Shown here piece by piece: positions 7,493-12,669 of a stretch of 12,669 nt of DNA. A model generated the notes under the pieces. That model did no database searches and had not been told where the DNA came from. It saw nothing but the letters and a program-made list of their open reading frames with translations. Source of the DNA: Bacteroidales bacterium (GTDB lineage: Bacteria; Bacteroidota; Bacteroidia; Bacteroidales; UBA3663); assembly GCA_017632695.1 (NCBI GenBank), contig JAGBQS010000286.1, positions 1-12,669 on the forward strand, given 5' to 3'. Position 1 is the stretch's first letter. Each line of letters begins with the position of its first letter. A program made the translations under genes and the position numbers.

Positions 7493-8992
7493 TTACTCTA
7501 ATCCTCGGGGATCACCGCAACCGGCGGCAACAACATCGGCATTACCTACTTTCCAGATACCGGTTTCTGCGTCCAATGTAAGCTGGGCATCGGCATCTAC
7601 CTCGTCCGGATTCGGATAAGTGTTCCAGGCCTCGCCGATATAAAGCGTTTCGCTATCGTTGTAGTTGTAAACGTTGTTTGAGAACACGGCACCCATGTTG
7701 CCGTTCTGTCCGGCCAGAAGGCTATAGCGCTTTACACGACATCCGGCGCAATCTACATAGATGTTATTCTTGTTTGTAACGGTACAATAGGACTGTCCTT
7801 TCTGGCGAGGCCAGTAGAATATCGGTGAATTCTGTTCTGCGGAAGCTTTGCTGATATTGACAAAGGTGCAGTTGGTAATGCTGTTGGTACAGTACTTGTA
7901 GGTGGCACCGTCGAGCAACTCTCCCGGCAGTTTCTTGTTGGCCACGCGGTATACTGTCGGCATGTCGGACGAGGCAGAAGCGAGAGAAGTCGTTGAATAG
8001 ACCGTACTTCCTGTGATGGCGAAATTGACGCAGAAGCCATCGCCGAAGTCGATGATGTCACAGTGCTTGGAAGCGTTTTTCTTCTTGTTCTGTGCTTCCT
8101 GATCCACCTGTATGATACAGTTCTTGACCAATACGTTCTGGGCAACCCATGGTGTGCAGTTATCGGCAATCATACGGGTCGAAAGCTCTTTGATTCGGCA
8201 GTTCTGGAACACCAGAGGATAGGTGGTCAGATACTGGGACCCAATCTTGCTGAACGTCGGTTCACTGCTCAGGTTCAGAATGGCATCCGTCTTGTTGGTC
8301 ATTCCGGCGCAGTCGAAGATCAGATTCTTGAATTTCACGCCGCCTTGTGTGATAAAGCCGGTGGAATCACCCATCACAATGGTAGCCTGCTGGTTCGGAT
8401 TCGTACTGCAGATTGTAATCTGGTAATTCTTCAGATCAACTTTGCCTCCCATGGTAAAGGTTCCGCCGGGCTCCAGATTGATGCCGAATTCAGCGGTACT
8501 GTCTTTGTCGGCAGCAAACTGAGCCAGCATGGTCGGAATAATGGTTGACAGATCCGATCCGTTAGGTACTATTTCGCCTAACTGGTCGACAAACGATGAT
8601 ACGCGTAAAGAAGCAGCCTCGGAGTCTGTATTATGGTACTTGGTGTTGCCGACGGCAACTACCTTGACATCATAATACTGGTCGTCCTCACGGGAAAATG
8701 CGTACTTTACGGCATCGACGGTTTTGTTGGTTACAATCGTATCAGGATTCGCCTCATCGGTGACGTTTCGGACAGAAACGACATAACCGCTGGCACCGTG
8801 AACAACCGGCCACAGTACATAGGCTATTGTACCGTCGGCATTGGCAGAATCTCTCAGCACAGGTGTTGCTACCTGCTGGTTTTTGACATCGGAAGTGAAG
8901 GTCTCGTCATTGTCGAAACCGTCAATACACGATGTAAGGCATAAGCATGCTGTGGCTGGCACCAGCCACAGCATTTTTTGAGTTAGTTTCAT
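7493..8992 (-). CDS. Surface lipoprotein, Fn3-like plus DUF4957/DUF5123-type beta-helix
   Basis: This 499-residue lipoprotein is a likely pectin-binding protein or cryptic lyase-like protein at the cell surface. The lipobox LTSC puts the lipidated cysteine at 22, followed by IDGFDNDE, acidic as in Bacteroidetes surface lipoproteins. Residues about 42-132 look like a fibronectin type III-like fold (VATPVLRDSANADGTIAYVL, then WPVVHGASGYVVSVR). From about 140 onward it resembles a right-handed parallel beta-helix with repeated N-C-x-hydrophobic rungs: QNCRI (263-267), KNCII (290-294) and TNCTF (373-377). The end, AAGCGDPRGLE, matches the typical GDPR close of DUF5123 proteins, which are common in pectin PULs beside PL1 lyases. 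I see no clear catalytic set. The mature part holds 13 cysteines besides the lipid-attached one. M1 is preferred over M7 because MKLTQK supplies the basic n-region. Its signal-peptide codons hold a perfect inverted repeat. Family assignment is from memory of motifs. Confidence 0.82.
   Translation of the reverse strand: MKLTQKMLWLVPATACLCLTSCIDGFDNDETFTSDVKNQQVATPVLRDSANADGTIAYVLWPVVHGASGYVVSVRNVTDEANPDTIVTNKTVDAVKYAFSREDDQYYDVKVVAVGNTKYHNTDSEAASLRVSSFVDQLGEIVPNGSDLSTIIPTMLAQFAADKDSTAEFGINLEPGGTFTMGGKVDLKNYQITICSTNPNQQATIVMGDSTGFITQGGVKFKNLIFDCAGMTNKTDAILNLSSEPTFSKIGSQYLTTYPLVFQNCRIKELSTRMIADNCTPWVAQNVLVKNCIIQVDQEAQNKKKNASKHCDIIDFGDGFCVNFAITGSTVYSTTSLASASSDMPTVYRVANKKLPGELLDGATYKYCTNSITNCTFVNISKASAEQNSPIFYWPRQKGQSYCTVTNKNNIYVDCAGCRVKRYSLLAGQNGNMGAVFSNNVYNYNDSETLYIGEAWNTYPNPDEVDADAQLTLDAETGIWKVGNADVVAAGCGDPRGLE
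8947..8974. repeat. Perfect 13-bp inverted repeat in signal-peptide codons
   Basis: The arms ATGCTGTGGCTGG (8947-8959) and CCAGCCACAGCAT (8962-8974) are exact reverse complements separated by CA. As RNA this allows a 12-bp GC-rich stem closed by a four-base loop. On the minus strand it occupies nucleotides +19 to +46 of the lipoprotein gene (codons 7-16, residues MLWLVPATAC), just beyond an initiating ribosome. On the plus strand it is followed by six T (8974-8979), so it reads as an intrinsic terminator for antisense transcription. The structure is seen directly; any role in tuning translation, mRNA processing or blocking antisense RNA is inference. Confidence 0.75.
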
Positions 8993-9006
8993 AATCGGAA
9001 ATTATG

Positions 9007-10701
9007 TTATCGGATGATAATCTTCTTCTGGTTACGGATGTAGAGTCGGCCAGGCAACATCGTGCCTACGCGCTGACCCTGAAGATTGAAGATTTCGGCA
9101 CTGCCTGAAACTTCGTTCTCAACATTGGTGATGGCCGATTCGGCATCGGTTGCAAACATGACGTATCCGTAATAAATATCATTGTCCTGAGTAATGCAAT
9201 ACAGACCTGCATTATCGATGGCAACTTCGTAAACCTGTGGAGTACCGTCTTCCTTCTTGGCAGAGTTCTCGCCGGAGAACTTATGTGTAAATACTGCTGT
9301 GGCTGCAACAGCTTCTTTCTTAACATCAATAAATGTTTCGGTATCAGTAGCCGGCATGACAAATACCGAACGGGTATCTGCTCCCCATGTGCCTAAATAA
9401 AGGGTACCTGCAGCCGGAGCATCGAAGAACAGCTGACGTCCGCCTGTGCTGTTGCTCGTTCCGTTAGGCTCCAGACGGGCTGTAGCGGTATATCCATCGT
9501 ATTCTACGGCATCTCCAATCAAATCAACACGATACGTGCGGTCTTTCTTGGAAACCATGGTGAAGATGCCATCCGTAACAATCCGGTCATCGACATTGAA
9601 GTTGTACTTCGTGCCGGAAACTGAAGCGGCATATTCTCCGCTTTGTGCCTTGGCGTAAATGTCGTTGATGTTGAAGATATACTTTGTGCGGTTGTCGTCC
9701 TCTTCTTCCTCGCCGCTTTCTTCGCCGAATGTGAACTCGTAACCGGCAAAGCCTACCTGCGAAGAGTGCTGGAAGAGCCAGTAGCTTTCGCCTGCCTCAA
9801 CCTCGAAGGTGATCCAACCCCAGAAGGCCTGGTTGCCGCCTGCAATAATGTATGGATCGTTTTCACCATTGCTCTTGATTGTGTCGACCTGAATATTGGT
9901 ATACAGACCGGATGCAATGGAATCGGCAAGTCTTTCAGCAGTCAGCCCGCTGATGGTTCCCTGACTGTGAATCAGATCATATTTCCAAAGCACAGCGGCA
10001 TGGATAGAGTCAAGCTGTTCGTTTGTAAGAAGGATTTTCTGATTCATGGTGCCGATAGAATCGTTTCCTAAAGTATCCTTCATCGTCACCGTCACACTTT
10101 GGTTCATACCGTTAACATATCCTTCCTTGACATAAGAAATAGGAGTCTTGGTGCTTTCTTTTACCACATAGGTATAGCGGTTGCCCTTATTTGCCCAGAT
10201 CTGGACTTTGAGGCTGCCTGAAACCTTAGGTGTAAACTTATAGTACAGACCCATTACAGGCATTCCAAGAGATCCGTCCGGGCTGTAGTAAGTATATTGG
10301 GGTTTATAAACCATCGTACCGTCTTTTTCGATAGGATCGTCCACGCCGATTTCTACAGCAGGGTTGCCTGAACCTTGGATGTAATAGAAATAAGTGGTGT
10401 CGATGCCCGGCTTGTTGTCGTGCAACGTAGTGTTGCCTGATTTCCAGGTAGGCTCATTCCATTCCAGCCAGCCTGTGAAATTCTCTTCGGGCAGGAGAAC
10501 CACATCGACAGGAGTACGACCGCCTACAGCCTGTACTTCCATGTTATCAGTTCCAAAGCTGACTACCGAACGGCCTTCTTCGGCAACGGCATTTTCGAAA
10601 ACGGATGCGATAGCACCGTTTGTGATAGCTACATAATTTTCACTGGAGGCAAACGCCGCACTGCATAGCAGGGCAGATGCCATAAGTAAAAGTTTTTTCA
10701 T
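9007..10701 (-). CDS. Two-module secreted protein with type IX-like C-terminal sorting tail, unknown function
   Basis: I do not recognise a named family. The 564-residue product has a type I signal peptide (MKKLLLMASALLCSAAFA|S, cleavage near 18/19). Two beta-rich regions follow, about 22-326 and 339-519, joined by an acidic linker (327-336, E/D with one S and one G). They share features suggesting an old duplication: YYKFTPKVSGSLKVQIW (153-169) against LFFDAPAAGTLYLGTW (424-439), and VEAGESYW..VGFAGYEFTFG (301-326) against DNAGLYC..YYGYVMFA (496-517). The tail at 524-564 (ITNVENE, EIFNLQGQRVG, then GRLYIRNQKKIIIR) looks like a type A sorting domain of the Por/type IX secretion system, frequent in Prevotella. 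It is the first gene after the promoter at about 10785 and lies 14 bp before the lipoprotein gene. Many exposed aromatics and no visible catalytic motif favour a carbohydrate-binding role; this is inference. Confidence 0.8.
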   Translation of the reverse strand: MKKLLLMASALLCSAAFASSENYVAITNGAIASVFENAVAEEGRSVVSFGTDNMEVQAVGGRTPVDVVLLPEENFTGWLEWNEPTWKSGNTTLHDNKPGIDTTYFYYIQGSGNPAVEIGVDDPIEKDGTMVYKPQYTYYSPDGSLGMPVMGLYYKFTPKVSGSLKVQIWANKGNRYTYVVKESTKTPISYVKEGYVNGMNQSVTVTMKDTLGNDSIGTMNQKILLTNEQLDSIHAAVLWKYDLIHSQGTISGLTAERLADSIASGLYTNIQVDTIKSNGENDPYIIAGGNQAFWGWITFEVEAGESYWLFQHSSQVGFAGYEFTFGEESGEEEEDDNRTKYIFNINDIYAKAQSGEYAASVSGTKYNFNVDDRIVTDGIFTMVSKKDRTYRVDLIGDAVEYDGYTATARLEPNGTSNSTGGRQLFFDAPAAGTLYLGTWGADTRSVFVMPATDTETFIDVKKEAVAATAVFTHKFSGENSAKKEDGTPQVYEVAIDNAGLYCITQDNDIYYGYVMFATDAESAITNVENEVSGSAEIFNLQGQRVGTMLPGRLYIRNQKKIIIR

Positions 10702-10748
10702 GTTGAATAATTTTTATGGGTTAAGTTGTTGTTTTGATTTTTCAGAAA

Positions 10749-10780
10749 GATAAGATCCAGGTCGACAGACCTTTTTTATC
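10749..10780. promoter_or_regulatory. Imperfect inverted repeat in the 5' leader of the PUL operon
   Basis: Plus-strand inner arms AGGTC (10759-10763) and GACCT (10768-10772) flank the tetraloop GACA. Outer arms GATAA (10749-10753) and TTATC (10776-10780) can pair after an unpaired internal loop. In the minus-strand transcript this would form a hairpin within the first bases of a leader of about 80 nt. It could stabilise the mRNA 5' end or be a protein-binding operator. On the plus strand the six T at 10772-10777 give a weak terminator look, but no plus-strand gene needs one. The stems are only 5 bp each, so the assignment is tentative. Confidence 0.35.
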
Positions 10781-10784
10781 GCGG

Positions 10785-10817
10785 CAAAGTTAAGCAAAAA
10801 AAATTAAATACATCTAA
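10785..10817 (-). promoter_or_regulatory. Bacteroidetes-type promoter for the PUL operon
   Basis: The minus strand carries TAACTTTG at 10792-10785, an exact match to the Bacteroidetes -7 consensus TAnnTTTG. A TTAG at 10817-10814, 21 bp upstream, is a three-of-four match to the -33 element TTTG. The surrounding bases are very AT-rich (10794-10837). Transcription would begin near 10779, leaving a leader of about 78 nt before the ATG at 10701. A second, weaker possibility is TTTG at 10850-10847 followed after 20 bp by TAATTAAT. No other gap in the operon is large enough to suggest a strong competing promoter. Confidence 0.55.
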
Positions 10818-10893
10818 AATTAATTATTTTTTTGGAAAAAATGTCGCAAACGTGTGAGAAATTGATTGTTTTTATCCTTTTCAACCGGTTTTT

Positions 10894-12669
10894 TCAGTTC
10901 TTTTGACGTTTTTTCTCGGCCTGTAGCTTCTTTACATAGGCAGAGTACATTGCCCTCCAATTCCGGCCGTGGGAATTGAAATAAGCCTCGCATTTGTCTT
11001 TGGCGATTCCGAATATCTCCGAAATCTCTTTCATCGTCTTATAATCAATGGCCATTTCGCGGGCTTCTTTCAGATAAGCCAGGCAGATACTGTCTTCGGT
11101 CGGCGTGATGTCGGGTACAATGGAATGATATCCGTTCAGGGTGAATTGGACCTTGCCGATGGTGTAGAGATCCAAAACGGTTTCTACCTGCTCGGGGGTG
11201 AGTTCTGCCCGGAGTCCGTCCATCAGCGTGGTGTGATATTCCTTAGGCTGGGACGCATCGGCAATAATCTGAAGATCCACTTCGCGTAATACCTCGCCGG
11301 TGCGTGGATTGATGCCTCGCGGACAGTCATTGACATGCTCATTATGCCATTTGGTAATCTGGGTCAGATGATTATAAATCAGATTGCGTACACGGAGGGT
11401 TTTAGCCGCATCGTTGAGATGCAGACTGTCCGCCCACTTGTCGGCTTTCTTCTCTATATTGGCTGCCCATCGGACATCAAAATACAGTTGCTTGTCGAAA
11501 TAGGTTTCGGCCAGATTGAGGATGCTTCGTTCAAAGTTGGCAGGGGCGGCTGCTCCCGATGGAATGATCTTTCCCTGATCATTGCGGGTTGCTCCGAAAC
11601 TGAACAGTTTATCGGCTGTCTCAATGGTTGCTTTGTTTTCATCCTGCATCTCTTCGGCAAGATTCCATACGGACGAGAAATAGGCATAGACCCCTTGCCG
11701 TTTGCTGATTCGGAAATCATGTTTCTCTCCGGGCAGGAAGATGTTCTGAACCTGATCGGTTGCGTTGTAGAATCCGTAAATGCGTTTCAGGAACGGCACT
11801 TCGATGTCGGGATGAGTGTGCGTCCAGTCGCCTTCGTCGCCCACCAGCATAATAGGCTTGGGAGCCATTGTAGCCAGCATTTCGGCGCTGGTAGTTCCAC
11901 CCAGAACATACTGAACGGGTAAGCCGCTTTCGCAAGGACACCCTCCATCAAAATGGCTGGCAATATGTGCTACCGGACAGCAGGCAGAAAAACGCGGATC
12001 GATGGTTGCGAGAAGGACGGAGTGTGTACCTCCTCCCGATCCGCCGCAGGCACCGATGCGTGAAGGATCTGCGTCCTTACGGGTCAGAGCGTAATCAAGC
12101 AGTCGTATGGCAGATACCAGCTGATAGGTCATGGCGATACTGGTTGCGTGATTTTCTGCCCCTACCTGAAGTTCTGATTCTCCCCATCCGAAGAGGTCGA
12201 AACTGATACTGATGGCACCCATGCGGGCCAGTGTTGCGTAACGGACCTGCAGGTCTTTGTTGTATCGGCCGTCAGCCCAATGCCCGTTGTGGCTGATGAT
12301 GACAGGATACTGACCCTTCCCGTTGGCAACCTGCTTGCGAGCCGCTTTGTTGTCGGGAGAATAGATGCTTCCGCAAACATAGTAGCCGGGAACTAGTTCC
12401 AAAGCAATATTCTGTACGGTGTATCCGTTGTATTTGCGGGTTTTGCCCAATATGGGATGCAGGTCAACGCATGAGTCCAGAAGGGCATCAACGCCGGATG
12501 CTTCGCGAACCGCTTTCCGTAAGGCGCGGGCTCTGCTCTCCCATTCCTGCCGATTGCTGTAAAGCGAACTGAGATAATCGGTCATCTTTTGGCCTTCAGC
12601 ATCAAACCGGCGGTAGTATTCGTAGGGCTTGATCTTATAAAGAGTGTCATTCTGTTTCCATGCCTTGAA
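10894..12669 (-). CDS. Alpha/beta-hydrolase carbohydrate esterase with C-terminal DUF3826-like domain (5' end missing)
   Basis: The frame is open to the right window edge. Twenty-eight codons without a Met (ending DAEGQK) precede the first visible ATG at 12585, so the true start and any signal peptide lie outside. Numbering from that ATG, the hydrolase core spans about 50-310. It shows PVIISHNGH (94-102), a nucleophile elbow CGGSGGG with S183, the family signature HFDGGCPCESG (211-221), GDEGDW with D250 or D253 as candidate acid, and H289 in GEKHDF. This matches proteins annotated as acetylxylan or pectin esterases in Bacteroidetes; removal of acetyl or methyl groups from pectin fits the locus. 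A second, helical region (about 375-553: ADKWADSLHLNDAAKTLRV, LTPEQVETVLDLYTIGKV, YLKEAREMA) matches my recollection of DUF3826, usually a separate small protein. The 192-bp gap and promoter downstream suggest it is transcribed separately from the SusCD operon. Ester specificity is unknown. Confidence 0.85.
   Translation of the reverse strand, partial: FKAWKQNDTLYKIKPYEYYRRFDAEGQKMTDYLSSLYSNRQEWESRARALRKAVREASGVDALLDSCVDLHPILGKTRKYNGYTVQNIALELVPGYYVCGSIYSPDNKAARKQVANGKGQYPVIISHNGHWADGRYNKDLQVRYATLARMGAISISFDLFGWGESELQVGAENHATSIAMTYQLVSAIRLLDYALTRKDADPSRIGACGGSGGGTHSVLLATIDPRFSACCPVAHIASHFDGGCPCESGLPVQYVLGGTTSAEMLATMAPKPIMLVGDEGDWTHTHPDIEVPFLKRIYGFYNATDQVQNIFLPGEKHDFRISKRQGVYAYFSSVWNLAEEMQDENKATIETADKLFSFGATRNDQGKIIPSGAAAPANFERSILNLAETYFDKQLYFDVRWAANIEKKADKWADSLHLNDAAKTLRVRNLIYNHLTQITKWHNEHVNDCPRGINPRTGEVLREVDLQIIADASQPKEYHTTLMDGLRAELTPEQVETVLDLYTIGKVQFTLNGYHSIVPDITPTEDSICLAYLKEAREMAIDYKTMKEISEIFGIAKDKCEAYFNSHGRNWRAMYSAYVKKLQAEKKRQKN

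Noticed and set aside
8947..8979. Inverted repeat plus T6 read as a terminator of a real plus-strand gene
   Set aside because: No credible plus-strand gene lies upstream of it. I keep it as a structural element but do not call it a functional terminator.
10883..10890. Palindrome AACCGGTT just after the esterase stop, considered as a terminator
   Set aside because: It has no loop, only eight bases, and no U-rich tail on the minus strand. I see no clear intrinsic terminator after the esterase.
10894..12585. Calling the esterase complete from the ATG at 12585
   Set aside because: The frame stays open for 28 further codons to the window edge and the protein from this ATG lacks a signal peptide, so the ATG is most likely internal.
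1..12669. CRISPR array, tRNA or rRNA genes, insertion sequences, phage or toxin-antitoxin genes
   Set aside because: No repeated spacer structure, transposase motifs, terminal repeats or RNA-gene-like sequence were seen; coding density is accounted for by the listed genes.

Overview
The window is a section of a Bacteroidales polysaccharide-utilisation locus (PUL), most likely for pectin or galacturonan. The evidence is a SusC/SusD pair, Bacteroidetes lipoprotein signals, a TAnnTTTG promoter box, no Shine-Dalgarno dependence, and a pectate lyase of family PL1. GC content looks like about 50% by eye. The type IX-like C-terminal tail on one protein resembles those common in Prevotellaceae, but I cannot fix the genus. 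Every supported gene lies on the minus strand, so transcription runs from high to low coordinates.

In transcription order: (a) 12669-10894, the 3' part of an alpha/beta-hydrolase carbohydrate esterase carrying an extra C-terminal domain that I recognise as DUF3826-like. (b) A 192-bp AT-rich gap with a Bacteroidetes-type promoter and an inverted repeat just downstream of it. (c) 10701-9007, a secreted protein of unknown function made of two related beta-rich modules, an acidic linker and a type IX-like sorting tail. (d) 8992-7493, a surface-type lipoprotein with an Fn3-like domain and a right-handed beta-helix (DUF4957/DUF5123 type). (e) 7446-4120, SusC. (f) 4083-1774, an unusually long SusD. 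(g) 1768-38, a PL1 pectate lyase with C-terminal calcium-binding repeats. (h) The first 18 codons of another exported protein, which overlaps the lyase stop and runs off the left edge. Gaps from (c) to (h) are 14, 46, 36 and 5 bp followed by an overlap, so (c)-(h) look like one operon.

Inferred working model: the esterase removes acetyl or methyl esters from pectin. Lipoprotein (d) and protein (c) bind or present galacturonan at the cell surface. SusD and SusC capture and import oligosaccharides, and the PL1 lyase cleaves de-esterified galacturonan. No regulator (hybrid two-component system, ECF sigma/anti-sigma pair) is present in the window.

The points most worth a second look are the esterase-DUF3826 fusion, the undescribed two-module sorted protein, and a perfect 13-bp inverted repeat built into the signal-peptide codons of the lipoprotein. 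The accessory genes also lie in front of SusCD rather than behind it.
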